From Brachynemurus nebulosus (taxonomy: Eukaryota > Arthropoda > Insecta > Neuroptera > Myrmeleontidae): a stretch of 64,000 nt of DNA. Below are positions 12,499 through 25,011 of the stretch, piece by piece (position 1 is the first letter of the stretch; each line of letters opens with the position of its first letter). Made by a program: the position numbers and the translations under genes. The notes under the pieces were generated by a model that saw only the letters and a program-made list of their open reading frames with translations, ran no database searches and had not been told where the DNA came from. The stretch spans positions 17,147,619-17,211,618 of the forward strand of contig JAPWDM010000012.1 in assembly GCA_035578155.1 (NCBI GenBank). Reading direction: 5' to 3'.

Positions 12499-13079
12499 AT
12501 AATGAGCAAATAAATTTAGTAGGTACGTTCGTATCTGTTAGTAACCATAGGACCCATTTCTTCTTATTGGCTAATTTAAAATTGCTTGTCGACTAATTAT
12601 GAGTTTGATTATTTTTAATAAGGATAACAAATCGTCAGCTGAGTATTGATTTGTACCAAGTCAACTTTTTAAACATTTTTTCTAGATAGTTGTTTTATTA
12701 GTATTGGGCACTGAGAACGCCGAAACCACTACCAGAAAGAAATTTTTAAAAAACTCATTTAATACCACCCAATTACCCCCCCCCTCCTCGCCAAATAGTT
12801 TGAAAATTTCAATCTAAAAATCTGTCCAAAGAAATTGTCCCACAAAAACCCCCTCCAGCAATATCCCTTCTCGAAATAGTTTCCTAAAACCCATGGCGCC
12901 TAGTACAAAAGCCAAAAACATTCTATTTATTTTTGCAGAAATAGATTTGCCGTTCACTGTTCAATCTACTACGTTTTTGTTTTTTTTTTTTTGCTAATAT
13001 TACTCGAAGGAATTAACAACAAAGTATACAAACAAATAACAGTAGTATTTAACATTGGTTAACATAGTTATAGCACTGG
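12499..13079. other. no gene seen
   Basis: Spacer with C-rich stretches near 12775-12785 and a T-run at 12980-12992. No gene is supported. Confidence 0.35.
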
Positions 13080-13808
13080 TTATGACGTGTAAAACCTAAA
13101 TTATCGTTTTATTTCGTTTTAGATATATTTTTGCACGGAAGTAAGACTTTCCACGGAATTCAGATTTTTTCCTGGGATAAAAACTAGCATGTGTCCTTTT
13201 TCGTCCAATCCGTAAACAATATGCAAAGTTTGAAACCAATCAGTTGTCGTTATTCGCTATTTCAGTTCTTTGTTTTAAATAAACTTTTCCTCGGGAATGA
13301 GATATTTTCTCGGAGTAAAAAATAACCTGTGTGTATCTCCGTTTTTTCTGCTAGCAATATGTTAAATTCAAACAGGCTCAAAAAAATTTTTTTTTCATTT
13401 AAAATGTATTTTTTTTGGTTGAGATATTTTTTCCGAGGTACCATGTAGCCTGTGTCATTTTTCACTCCTTCCGTTTAGAATATACAAAGTTTGAAATCAA
13501 TTGACCGTTTTTTGTTAGTCAAGTGTAGTAATTTAATACGTTTTCCCTAAAGAATGAAACGTTTTCTCGGGTTAAAAAATAACCTATAATCATCTCTGTC
13601 CCGAAGGCTATGTCTGTGCAAAGTTTCAGGTCGATTAGTTAATATATTTGATAGATTTGAGCGTTACTTTATGGTATTCCATTTTAAAATTAAAAACTTT
13701 AAATAAAGTGGTATTAGCCAAGTAAAAATTGTCTTTTAAGCTGTTAAGGCGTGAAATCAAATCAAACAAACAAACAAACACACTTTCGCATTTATAATAT
13801 TAGTTAAG
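13080..13808 (+). repeat. RTE-tail-like dispersed repeat, copy 1
   Basis: Four imperfect ~180-bp modules each contain 'TTTTCYCGGGATAAAAA', a TAGCCTGTGT-like phrase and 'GCAAAGTTTGAAATCAA'. The block ends in CAAACAAACAAACACACTTT then CGCATTTATAATATTAG. This ending is widespread in insect non-LTR (RTE/SINE-type) tails. Copy 2 is at 36160-36917. No coding part remains. Confidence 0.6.
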
Positions 13809-14036
13809 ATTTACAAAAAGTTTTGACTTCCCTGATTGTCACTGGCCATGACATTAATTAAAATCATCCAAGGTAATTTTTTATTCACTCTTGACAAGAT
13901 AAATATTATTTATAGACTTTCATTCGGAAATGACACATCTTGAATTTCACAATTACAGAAAATAGATGAAAAAACTGTTAAATTGTAGGGTACCACCATC
14001 TTAATCTTAATCTTAATCTTAATCTTACTCTTAAGT
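13809..14036 (+). repeat. eroded copy of the P450 duplication-unit 5' flank
   Basis: Phrases such as ATGACATTAATTAAAATCAT and CATCTTGAATTTCACAATTA correspond to 37640-37745 and 47175-47280 upstream of genes 2 and 3. It probably marks the older flank of gene 1, now separated from it by insertions. Confidence 0.45.
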
Positions 14037-14720
14037 AATACCTACTATTATAAATGTGAAAGTTTGGATGTTTGAATGTTTGTTGCTCAATCACGTCAAA
14101 ACGGCTGAACTGATTTTGATAAAATTTTACGTACACACTCCTTATACACTGACTTAACACATAGGTTAAGTTTTATCCCGGTTTCAAGTTCCTGAGTTTC
14201 AAAAACCAATTATTTAAACACGCCCCAAAAAATTAAACTCAATTCGATGAAATTTGATAAGTATGTAGACACTATTTATCCTAAGTTAACACAAAGGTAA
14301 ATCTTATCCAGATTAAAGGCTCCTGTGGGATGACTGAACCTAATTCGATGAAATGTTATATAGAGACACTATTTAATATGGACACATGTAGCAAGAATTT
14401 TAATAAGACATATGATAATCTTATCCCGATTAAAGGTTCCCAAGGGATACAAAAGAAATTACTTAATCCCGTCCAAATAATTAAACCGTATTCGATTAAA
14501 TTTGGTACACAGAAACGATTAACCCTGAGTTAACGCATAGACTAATTTTATCCTGAATAAAGGTTCCTGTGGGATAACTGAACCGAATTTGATGCAATTT
14601 AATATACAGTCACTATTTACTATGAACACATATAGTAACAATTTTAATAACCCATAGGATAATTTAGTTTCGATTAAAGGTTCGGTGGGGGATAAAAAAC
14701 AAGAGGAGATGATCTAATTC
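14037..14720 (-). repeat. RTE-tail-like dispersed repeat, inverted
   Basis: It opens with CTACTATTATAAATGTGAAA, the reverse of the tail seen at 13808 and 36917, and contains four or five drifting ~130-bp modules with 'ATTAAAGGTTCCYRTGGGAT'. No coding sequence is present. Confidence 0.5.
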
Positions 14721-14834
14721 AATACATATTGAATAACTAACTAGCACTTGTTTTATCTAGAAAATAGTACATATATTGTACAATAAGTGGGAAATATGCT
14801 TGTTTCTCACGAATATGAGTTTGTTGCCCAAGCC

Positions 14835-14837
<3 letters not shown>

Positions 14838-14925
<88 letters not shown>
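14838..14925. repeat. (TA)n microsatellite
   Basis: About 86 bp of TA repeats. Confidence 0.95.
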
Positions 14926-14927
<2 letters not shown>

Positions 14928-15055
14928 TGAAGTAGATTTTCGGGTTCTAGAGGCTTCAAAGCAAAATTTCTGTCATATAGTCCCGGACTTAGGTCTTACC
15001 ATAAGAGCTGCTGTAATAGCTAAAGTTCCAGAATGGAAATTCGCTAAAAGTTAGA
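14926..15055 (+). repeat. half copy of the (TA)n-core dispersed repeat
   Basis: GGTTCTAGAGGCTTCAAAGC, TTTCTGTCATATAGTCCCGG and GCTGTAATAGC correspond in reverse order to 41100-41220 and 40340-40460, where the same phrases precede a (TA)n tract. The microsatellite is therefore part of the element. Confidence 0.55.
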
Positions 15056-15594
15056 AAATGGTCAATAAAGGTCAATTGGATTAATTAATTGGTCAACGAT
15101 AGAAAATTTTTTATTGAGGATTAAAATTTTGAAGGTCATTCAGAAGTTTTTGCACTCCAAAAGTGAAATTTCGAAAGACCAATTACATCACTCAAAAAGT
15201 CAGAAAATGGTCATAAAAGTCAACTGATTTGATTGATTGGTCAGCGATAGGAAAGTTTTTACTAATGTTTTACCTTATTATTATTAATAAAATCAAAAAA
15301 AATAAAAACTGTTTGATAGAAAATCATCTGCTGGTCAGCTAAAATAAATGGTTGAGCTATTTGATAGGTACTAAAAATGGTACTAATATTTTTGAATGGC
15401 TTTGAAAAATTTGAACACTTAACAAAAAATTTTCTATCATTCCTAATAAAAATTATTTTCCTTCTTGCACCGATTTTTTCTCATGCGCTTTCGAACGACT
15501 ACTCCACCTATTCCATTGTAGTTACGCCTCTACTCACTCACTACATACGCCTTAAGATTTGAACAAGATATTAATATGTACCTACTATTTCAAA
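15056..15594. other. distal 5' flank of P450 gene 1
   Basis: It contains two drifting direct copies of AGAAAATGGTCAATAAAGGTC and no gene. Confidence 0.35.
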
Positions 15595-15793
15595 TTCAAG
15601 ATATGTACTTTCCAGGTCAGTATATTACAAAACAACTACATAATATGTACACCCTAAATGATTTTAATAGTAACGCCTTCACTTAAATTCAGTAATATCT
15701 TTTTTTATATACTATTCAACTGTACAAGCACATATTTCTGTGATACAACTATTATGTATTTATAATATACATAAAACAAGTTGTTTTTAAACA
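15595..15793 (+). promoter_or_regulatory. 5' regulatory block of P450 gene 1
   Basis: The phrases AAGATATGTACTTTCCAG, TAACGCCTTCACTTAAATT and GATACAACTAT recur in order and spacing upstream of genes 2 (38388-38545) and 3 (48390-48551). A TATA-like TTTTATATAC lies about 85 nt before the start codon. Conservation between paralogues whose outer flanks have diverged supports promoter function, although shared duplication alone could explain part of it. Confidence 0.5.
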
Positions 15794-18700
15794 ATGCTGC
15801 TAAACATATTATTAATTATTATTTTAATTTTATTGATTATATATGTAACTGTAACCTGGAAATACGATTATTGGAGGAAACGTAATGTGCCCCACGCGAA
15901 ACCCACATTTCCATTTGGAAGTGTCAACAAAGCATTTTTTGGAAGGACAACATTAGTGGAACAATTGAAAAAATATTACTAGTAAGTTTTATATGCACAA
16001 AGTGTTACCTTTTAATTTCCAACGAAATAATAGCCAACTATAAATTAAAAATCATAAAGTGATTGAAAAAATTATCAAATTGGATCGGCTGGGAATGGAA
16101 CCCAGGATCTTCCGGTAACTAGCCAGGTGTCTTGCCACTAGATCAACGATCTTCTGTTCAACAGCCGTCCCAATCCGATAACCATTCAACCACTTATGTG
16201 TGTTGGTGCTCTCTCTAATGCGAGAAACACTTACTATATTTCAATTTGAAATCTTATCGAGTGCTTGTAAAACATTACTACGTATGACGAACTTTTGTTC
16301 GAATTTAGAGATCCTGGGTTCGATTCCCAGCCGATTCAACTTGATAATTTTTTCAATCACATTGTGATTTTTAATTTTCATTTGGATTTTGGTCATACTA
16401 ACCAAAGAAATTGAGTGCTTAAAGTTTCAGTTTATAGCTGAACGATAAGTGAACATATGAATACTGCGTATGTTTAAATGCGCACAGAAGTTCGTCATAC
16501 GTAGTAATGTTTCACAAGCACTCAATAATATTTGAAATTGAAATATAATAGCCAACTAATTTAAAACGTTAATAATTGACTGTTTTAGTGAATACAGCGA
16601 ATATAAATATTTTGGGATATATATCATCAGACACCCGTTTTTGTTTATACGTGACCCAGAACTTGTAAAATCTATTATGGTAAGAAATTTTCAAAATTTT
16701 CATGACAACGTTCATTTAATGAATGAAGCTGCTGATCCATTGTCTGCAAAAAATCCATTTGCATTGAAAGGTAACCAATGGAAAACGGTTAGAAATCAAC
16801 TGACGCCAGCATTTTCACCAGCAAAAGTAAGAAATTTCAAGTCAACATCAAAAATCAAATTGGAATGGTGTAAATTTTTGGTGTTTTTAGATGAAAAATA
16901 TGTTTCCCAAAATAGTTGAAGTATCTAAAACGTTAGTGAAGTATTTAAAAGATAATCCAAATTTACGAAAAGGAGTATCGGCCAGGGATTTTTTAATTTG
17001 TTTTACAACGGAAAGTGTTGCCCTTTGTGCACTGAATATCGATGCAAGATCCTTTGAAAACGATCCGAAAAATTTGAAAAATAGAGCCGGAAATTTACTT
17101 GAACAAAATGAAAATTTATTAACGTTGGTTATGATGATTTTATGTTGGGCCGATCCTCAACTTAACCATTTTCTTCGTCTTAAGTAAGCAAAAAGCAAAA
17201 TAACGATTACTCCAAAACTCCAAAAACACTCTGGTAACAGACGCACAAACACACACGCACATCTCTCCCCAAACGCATATGTAAAACCCAGAGGCGATTC
17301 TAGAATTTTTATTTTTGGTAGGTCCGAATTTTTCTGTATTTTAAACATATAACTTATGTTCATCATTTTTCTTGAAGGTGTGGACGTTTATTTTAGGCTA
17401 TGATTTAAACGGTCAGTAAAAAATTACACGGAGAGAAAAATCATATAATTGTTGTAGATAAAATTTCAGAAAAATTACCATGCTCTCTTATAATGCGTGG
17501 CCGATCGACGACCAAAATAAAAAATATGTGCTAGCATGGTAAAATTTAATGTGCTAACACAACTTTTATCACACTCTTATGCATATATGTTATAGTTTAA
17601 TTCTTGTTGTCGTACTCTTTCATTTGTGCATCTGACCCGCAACCTTATGTTACTTGGGCTGTACCTATAAAAACGTCGAAGATGCCCGATCTTTTCCGAC
17701 TTTCGATTCTTTATGATGCATACAAAAATGATTGCCAACAATATATTCTAATACTAAAGATAGTGAAGTAACAAAATGATGAATTAAACGGTGACATCCC
17801 CATCCTCTAAGACAGTGTAATGAATATTGCATGCTGCTTCAGTCTAATGATTCAAGGTGCTTGGTCCGACCCGTCTGACCAAGTTGGTCGTCCACACCTA
17901 TGGTTGGCTATGTGACTTGCTATGAGTGAGGTACATTTCAACAGCGTTCACAACACACACAACCTTCTTTCTCTTTTTTTCTTTCTACTATTAGCAGATA
18001 GAATTTCAAATATTATAATACAGCATGGTAATTTTTGTAAGAAAAACAATTAAAAAAATATTATTTTGTCGGCAATGAAACTTTTTACTGTGCTGTTTTA
18101 TAAATTTTACGGAGCTAATATTACGGAAACAATATTCTATCCTTTAAATTTTCTATGATTAATTATAATTTTTATATTTTTACCGTACAAAATTGAATAT
18201 GTTCGCCTTTTACACGTCGATTGTAGTACTGAGCACAGTAATTTTTATATGAATTTTCTCTCCGTGTAAAGACAACATTCGACAGAGCGGATTAATGCAC
18301 TTTGAGACCCTAGACATTTTCTTCTTGCTTTTTTTCATTTTTCAAAAAATTTTTAGCCTACGCGCTAATATCGCCCCACTGGCAAAACCCCTAATTCGTT
18401 CCGCCGTGAGTAATGAAAAGAATTGTGCTCTCTTCTAGGCTTTTTGGTAAGGATGTCACCAAATTCATGGTAGACTTGGTAATGGATGTCGTAAATCACA
18501 GGGGTCGTAATAACGTTCAAGTGAACGATTATCTGGACTATTTGAGACAAGTCCAGGAAAAATGTCCAGGCACCGGTATGTAATTTTACATTTTTAAATT
18601 TGCATCAAACAGAAAATCGTTTTAATCAATTCGTTTTCGTCAAGATTTTAGCGAATTAGATATTACGGCAAATTTTATAGCTTTGTTTGTTGATGGCTCT

Positions 18701-19434
18701 GACACCAGTGCAAAATTACTATCATTTCTACTGTACGAAATTGGTTCTAGACCGGAAATATATAAAAAGCTACGTCGTGAAATCGACACGAAACTAATCG
18801 GTGATTGCACATACGAATCTCTGTCACAGCTGCCTTACTTAGATAGTTGTATAAATGGTAATACTAAAATTATCTGTCACCATTTACGACCAGAATTAAT
18901 AAAAATTTATCTAATAATTGTAGAAACTCTCCGAAAGAACACACCACTGCTACATTTCGCCAAGAAATGCACGGAACCGTTTAGATTACCGCCACCCTAT
19001 AAGGGCTACCCAGAACTGACAGTTGAAAAGGGAACGTACATTTTTATTCCCACCTATTTATTGCATCACGATCCAAAATACTATCCAGATCCTGACGCGT
19101 TTATGCCGGAAAGATTTTATGACGAAGAAAGGAATGAGAAACGTACCGTAGAAGTGTTTTTCCCCTTTGGTGATGGTCCAAGAATTTGCTTAGGTAAATT
19201 GAAATTTCGCAGCATATTTTCACCAAGAATTTAAACTTTGTTGTGATTTTAGGACGCAATTTTGCTACAGCACAAATTAAAGCTGCTGCGGTTGCACTCG
19301 TTAAAAATTTTGATATTGTTGTTAATAGTAAGACACCAAAATTGAAAGAGCCTGAGAGTCCAACGTTTGTAAATATACCGTCTGATGAAATATATGTGGA
19401 TATTTATGAACGTGGTGAAATTTATTTGGATTAA
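15794..19434 (+). CDS. cytochrome P450, CYP6-type (gene 1)
   Basis: This is an intact seven-exon gene: 15794-15981, 16589-16826, 16891-17183, 18439-18579, 18652-18857, 18924-19193, 19253-19434, all with GT..AG borders and a coding total of 505 residues. It has an N-terminal membrane anchor (residues 2-20) followed by the CYP6-like YWRKRNVP..KPTFPFG. Other landmarks are the C-helix W127xxxR131, the I-helix DGSDTS at 301-306, the K-helix ETLR at 356-359, PERF at 417-420 and the haem loop FPFGDGPRICLG with Cys444 as iron ligand. The family are endoplasmic-reticulum monooxygenases that oxidise plant toxins, insecticides or hormones, and the substrate cannot be read here. The start was chosen because exon 1 length and the AAACAATG context match genes 2 and 3. 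It is the most divergent of the three paralogues. Confidence 0.93.
16041..16378. mobile_element. head-to-head tRNA-like (SINE-type) repeat in intron 1 of gene 1
   Basis: Both ends carry a tRNA-like 3' half in opposite orientation: CTGGGTTCCATTCCCAG (reverse strand, about 16090) and CTGGGTTCGATTCCCAG (about 16315). Each forms a perfect 5-bp T-arm with a 7-nt loop, and each is followed by GCCGAT and a shared TTGATAATTTTTTCAATCA. The left copy also has an A-box-like TGATCTAGTGGCAAGACACC. The remainder (16228-16550) holds a second inverted pair containing CATTACTACGTATGACGAAC. It reads as an inverted dimer of a tRNA-derived SINE or a MITE that captured one. Confidence 0.55.
17427..18266. mobile_element. 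TA-flanked element (CACGGAGAGAAAA ends) in intron 3 of gene 1
   Basis: CACGGAGAGAAAAATCATAT at the left is mirrored by …ATATGAATTTTCTCTCCGTG at the right, with TA on both sides (17425-17426, 18267-18268). There is no transposase. The CAC…AAAAA end style resembles the 19616-23997 element. Confidence 0.65.
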
Positions 19435-20580
19435 TGTGAAGGATATAGCTTTAAGTAATTTGTATAAAAAACACTTTTTAAATGGACGAAATATCTGTCT
19501 TAATTTTTTTTTTATTACGGATACAGTTGATCCTTCTTTGGTAGGTACGGTGGATAGGGACCGCATAAGAAAAATCGCACAAAAAAAATATATTCAAAAA
19601 TATCATAAATAGCTACACTCTAAGAAAAAAATGTACCGTTTTACTACTATTATAGGAGGCAATTAAATGCCTTCTATAATGACAGTAACATTACAAACCG
19701 TAATGTACGAAGGTGAAAATTACACCATCATGGTGTAATTATTACTCACTCATATGTGTAGTTTTACACATGTCGTACGTAAAATTACGGTCCAGGTGTG
19801 TAATAGATTACGTTTTATTTGTGTATTAACTACACAACAAGATGTAATTTTACACATTCAGTTCGCAATAGTGCGCAGTTAAACGTAAAATTACATCATA
19901 TTAATGTATTTTTAAACCACGCCTGTACACCTGAAAATGTAATTTTACACACTTATATAGTAATGTTTACACCCAGAAAAGTGTAATATTAATCCAACTG
20001 AATCACTCATTCTGATTCAATTCAACTGAATCAGTATGAGTGATTCAATTGTGCTGAAAAAAATAAACTGATTCAACTTAATTGAAAATAACGAATCAAA
20101 AAAGATTATTGATGGTTTTTTTACATAAATATTTATAATAATATGAAGTATAGAATAATTTGGAATTATATACAAAAAGATTCGAGATCTTAAATATTTT
20201 GCTTATTATGTCTAAATTTCTATATAAGTGTGTCGTATGATAAAATAATAATTTTTTTGGTAAATTTTAAAATAAACACTCCAAAAAAGTAAGATTATAA
20301 AAGTTTTATTATGAACGTTTACTTGCTTTCATGAACATAGGTAATCTTTATTTTGCAGTGTAACTGCCAATTAAACTGGTCAAAATTTTGAGATATGACT
20401 TTTTTTTACAATGCTTACGATTTGCAGACACAATTATTTAAGCAATATCTTATAAAAAATTTAATTGTAATTAGATTACAATGATAATATTAAAAACTTA
20501 TGGATTAAAATTGTAGTTACATCATATCAAAAATATAGTTTAAGAAAATTAACTAAACAATACTTAAATATAAGAAAAAC

Positions 20581-22007
20581 AATATTCTGCTGACTCTTGC
20601 CATTCTTAGAACTTCGCAGAAAATGCATGCTGTGCTTTCATAGATGTCTTCGCCAATTCCAGTTTCTAAACAAATCAGAAAATAAGGGTTACTTAATTTT
20701 ATAACCATTTTTGATTATTATTTTTTTCTTTTTTTAATAACTATTTCACAGCAATTTAAAATTAAGAAAATTTCGCTTTCGCTACAAAATTACTTCTAGG
20801 CTATTTTAATGAATGTACAGATATTAGATTTTTGATTAAAAAACTCACCAGCAAAGTGACCCAGCGTGCTTAGGGCACTGGCACTTCCGAACTGGTAGAC
20901 GGAGGGTTTGAATTCCGTAGCCGGTTATATGCTGGCGAAAGTTTTCTGCTATTTCCCATCATAATTCCAGATGAATATCGACATTATCCTCAAGAAGATG
21001 GTTGCAAACAGACACCTACCAAATCCTTATACCGCTTTTCTTGTCCTCCGCCCAATATTCTGCTGACTCTTGCCATTACTAGAACTTCAGGGAAAATGTA
21101 GGCTGCGGTTTCACATATGTCTTCACCAATTCCTTTTTCTAAACAAATCAAAAAATAAGGATTACTTAATTTTATAACCATTTTTGTTTATTTATTTTAT
21201 TTATCTTTTTTCAATAAATATTTCACAGCAATTTAAAATTAAGAAAATTTCGTTTTTGCTACACAATTACTTTTAGGTTATTTTAATGAATGTACAGATA
21301 TTAGATTTTCGATTAAAAAACTCACCAGCAAAGTAACCCGGCGTGCTTAGGCACTGGCACTTCCGAACTGGTAGACTGAGGGTTTGAATTCCGTTACCGG
21401 TTATATGCTGGTGAAAGTTTTCTGCTATTTCCCATCGCAAATCCAGGTGAATATCGATATCGTCCTTAAAAAGATGGTTGCAAACAGACACCTACCAAAT
21501 CCTTATACCGCTTTTCCTGTCCTCCGCCCAATATTCTGCTGACTCTTGCCATTACTAGAACTTCAGGGAAAATGTATGCTACGGTTTCACAGATGTCTTC
21601 ACCAATTCCGATTTCTAAACAAATCAGAAAATAAGGGTTACTTAATTTTATAACCATTTTTGCTTATTTATTTTTTCTTTTTTCAATAACTATTTCACAG
21701 CAATTTAAAATTAAGAAAATTTCGTTTTTGCTATACAATTACTTTTAGGTTATTTTAATGAATGTACAGATATTAAAATTTTGATTAAAAAACTCACTAG
21801 GAAAGTAACCCGGCGTGCTTAGGCACTGGCACTTCCGAACTGGTAGACTGAGGGTTTGAATTCCGTAACCGGTTATATGCTGGTGAAAGTTTTCTGCTAT
21901 TTCGCATCGTAATTCCAGATGAATATCGACATCGTCCTTAAGAAGACGGTTGTAGACGGACACCTGCCAAATCTTTATACCGCTTTTCTTGTTCTCCGCC
22001 CATATCA
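20581..22007 (-). repeat. three tandem ~475-bp units with an exon-like core
   Basis: Units start near 20581, 21054 and 21530, each with AATATTCTGCTGACTCTTGC. Read on the minus strand each unit has a polypyrimidine acceptor ending TTTGTTTAG or similar, then an open stretch containing VMARVSRILGGGQEKRYKDL. Units 1 and 2 end with a CTGGTGAGTTTTT donor. In unit 3 the donor is changed to CTAGTGAGTT. Frames break downstream in each, and I recognise no domain. It looks like a tandemly triplicated non-coding or decayed exon. Confidence 0.55.
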
Positions 22008-22233
22008 TCATGGTAAAGTTGAGAAATAATGATGTGAGTGACGTCCGTTACATACCATTGTCTAAAAAACGAACGTTAAATTCCATTATTATTATTACCA
22101 TTGTTATTATTACTTAAAAAACTCGATTTCCATACGTCGTTTCAATTTAAACCTGTTATGAATTTATATTACTGTAAAGCAAAAAAAAAAAAAAAAAAAA
22201 AATTCGTTAAGTGCGTGTTCTTGACACGCACTA

Positions 22234-22942
22234 ACAAGTAAACATCTCGAGGCCGGACCTATCGATTTTGATGAAACTTAGATATATTATAGAACACTAA
22301 AAAATAAGCGACACGTATTTTTCTTTATCGGCGGAAAAACGGTTTGAAGGCGTGAAATCGCCATCCAAAAATTGGGGTAAAAATTTAATTTTTTAAATAT
22401 CTCGAAAACGGTAAGAGATAAAACAAAAGTTTAAATTGGCGATATTGCTCTTTTTTAAAGAGCTATCTATTGGTATACAATTTGTTCAAATTGTGTCAAC
22501 AGGGGTGGCTGGGGGTTAAAATTTAGGGGTAAATTTTGCAAAAAGTGGGTGAAAATTAAACAATATAAAAATTTTTTGACGTAGATTTCAAATCTGTAAA
22601 CAAAATTTTTATATTGTTTAATTTTCACCCCCTTCTTGCAAAATTAACCCCTAAATTTTAACCCCCAGCCACCCCTGTTGACACAATTTGAACAAATTGC
22701 ATACCAATAGATAGCTCTTTAAAAAGGAGCAATATCGCCAATTTAAGCTTTTGCTCTATCTCTTACCGTTTTCGAGATATTTAAAAAAAAAAATTTTACC
22801 CCAATTTTTGGAGGGCGATTTCACCCCTTCAAACCGTTTTTCCGCCGATAAAGAAAAATACGTGTCGCTTATTTTTTAGTGTTCTACAACATATCTAAGT
22901 TTCATCAAAATCGATAGGTCCGGCCTCGGGACGTTTACTTGT
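22234..22942. repeat. 709-bp palindrome nested in the CACTA-like element
   Basis: Arms of about 340 bp are nearly perfect reverse complements, from ACAAGTAAACATCTCGAGGC inward to ATATAAAAATTTT, around a centre near 22588. It is typical of a foldback MITE. Target duplications are not obvious. Confidence 0.75.
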
Positions 22943-24178
22943 AAGTAAGGGCATCTCAGTGAAAGTGTTAATTTATGATTTTTTGTTAACTCTATAGTTG
23001 TTTGTTAACTCTAATGTAGTAGTTTGTTAAATGTTATAATTATTCAATCACGTGTTCAATTCAATCACACAACGATATTAATACGTCATCTTCGATGACA
23101 AAAAAACGAAATATTATATACCTACATTAATTAGAGTTTCTGTTGATTAAAATTTGATAAATAGTTGTAGGTATTTTGTTTCCCAAGTCAATAAATTTTA
23201 GTAAAAAAATATGTATAATCCTTTTATCACTACAGATTTTACCAATTTACAAGCATTATATAATTTTTTAGACATATCTGAATGAAAGATATCTGAATTG
23301 TAGATAATGTTTTAATTTTCACAGAAATTGAGAACCCCCCAAAATAAATTATTAGTCAAATTGTAAAATAAACTTTTATCAAATTACATAACTATTTGTA
23401 TGAAGCAAAATTAAAAAAATTAACTTACCTGAAATATTTTAAATGTATCATCAGGACAGCATTTTGGAAACAAACAAATTTATATTACAGTATTCTTTGC
23501 ACATTATTCCAGAAGCCATTTTGACAATGCATATGAAAACAAAACACCAGTACACCACTATAACACTGTTTTTGCAACATATTTAAAGATTAATTTATCA
23601 TACACGTTACAATTACATTAAATATATATATTATCAAAAAATACTTTTGTTTAATTCAGCTAATTTGAAAACATAACTTTTAACCTTTAAGAATATTACT
23701 TATGTACGTATAAATAATACAGCAAGCAATCCATTAACAGATAATTTTAAAATACATAAAATCATATGCGCGCGCATGGGTTTTGCTATTTAGTGGTGTA
23801 AAAATAAACCAAAAACGTTGTAAAAATCCAAGGTTACACCTTTATTTGTGTAATATTAAAAAAAAAACAGTAATTATATAAAAATACACCAATTTTTTCA
23901 TATTACACAAATAATAGTGCATATTTTCAGAGCGAGGAGTAATTTTGCTCTAAATTTAAGTTATTTTACACGTTTTTGACCCTTTTTTCTTAGAGTGTAT
24001 AAAAAGATTAGTTCGTCCAGATTGTAAAAAAATTCGTAACTCAAAACGCTCAAAACCTCACAATTTCAATAGAAGTTGCTTTTCTAAACAAGATAAAGCG
24101 TTAATTTACATGTAGAAACATTTTATTTCATTTTTATTATATAATATTATGAAATTTTTGAAAAATACATCTGTAAGA

Positions 24179-25011
24179 AAAACGCCGTGAGCAGCGGAGC
24201 CCCATCACGGAAGTCGAATTTTTCCTTTCATCTGCGGTATTGAATATCTACAAGCGAAATGTAATTGAAAGTCCACAAGCGATTTGTCATTTTGGTGGTT
24301 TCAAAACTGATGATGAGCATCCGGTTCATCGGGACTTTAAAAAAAGGTTTTAAGTATTTAAGGGCTGAATCTCAGTAAATTTCAATTTTGTGCCGATAAC
24401 AGTTAGCAGGGAAAAAGCCAACACAATTCGTACGAGGGCATTCCCACCCATGCTTATCCGCCAATTGCCTTTGTGCTTTCTTTTTAAATATTAAAAAAAA
24501 AGGAACTTAAATAGTAAACTGGAAGGCTTTTATGAAGATAGTTTTTCTTTCCAAAAAAATCCAAAATTTCAATTTTATAAATAATAAAAATCGAAAATTC
24601 CTAATTTATAAATAAACAGTGACTTTAATAACATTTTTAAATTACTTAATATGTATGTATTTCATTTGTCATAAAAGTAAGTTCACTCTTTTTTAAATTT
24701 TTTAAAATTACTATTCGCCTACTTGTATTTAGAATAAAAATAATGCATTTAAAACACATTTAACAATAGCATTCAATTCCGATGTAAAAATGGGAGAATT
24801 GGGGGGAAAAGTAATGTGGACTCCCTAAAAGGTACTAGCTGGATACTAACTGAATACACGTACAAAATTTCAGCCCTCTAGGTTTCCTTAGAGAGTCTCT
24901 AGACGTGTTAGAAAAAAAGCAAAAAAATTAAGGAAATACTGGCGTAAAAATCGTGGGGGTAAGGGTTAAAAGTTGAAACCTCCAAAAAGCAGTGGCTGGC
25001 TATTAACTTAA
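24179..25011 (+). repeat. left arm of an inverted-repeat element split by the LTR retrotransposon
   Basis: AACGCCGTGAGCAGCGG at the outer end and CTGGCTATTAACTT at the inner end are mirrored at 33974-34792. The arm contains the first of several ~160-bp drifting modules with CAAAATTTCAGCCCTCTAGG. Confidence 0.7.

Larger units (their letters stand above)
19616..23997. mobile_element. 4.4-kb CACTA-like non-autonomous DNA transposon
   Basis: The ends are CACTCTAAGAAAAAA and its exact inverse, flanked by TA (19614-19615, 23998-23999). Both subterminal regions (19.68-19.98 kb and 23.8-23.97 kb) are crowded with direct and inverted TGTAATTTTACAC/GTGTAATATT phrases. Such clusters are the transposase-binding layout known in CACTA/EnSpm elements. 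No transposase is recognised. The interior holds a triplicated exon-like unit and a nested palindrome. Superfamily assignment is inference from the CACT end and the subterminal repeats. Confidence 0.6.

Noticed and set aside
16081..16335. Functional tRNA genes
   Set aside because: The T-arms are good, but the anticodon arm does not fold properly and the two sequences are tied to a dispersed inverted repeat.
20990..22011. Four similar minus-strand frames as a small gene family
   Set aside because: They are phases of one triplicated repeat unit, with stops after about 60 codons and no start consistent with expression.
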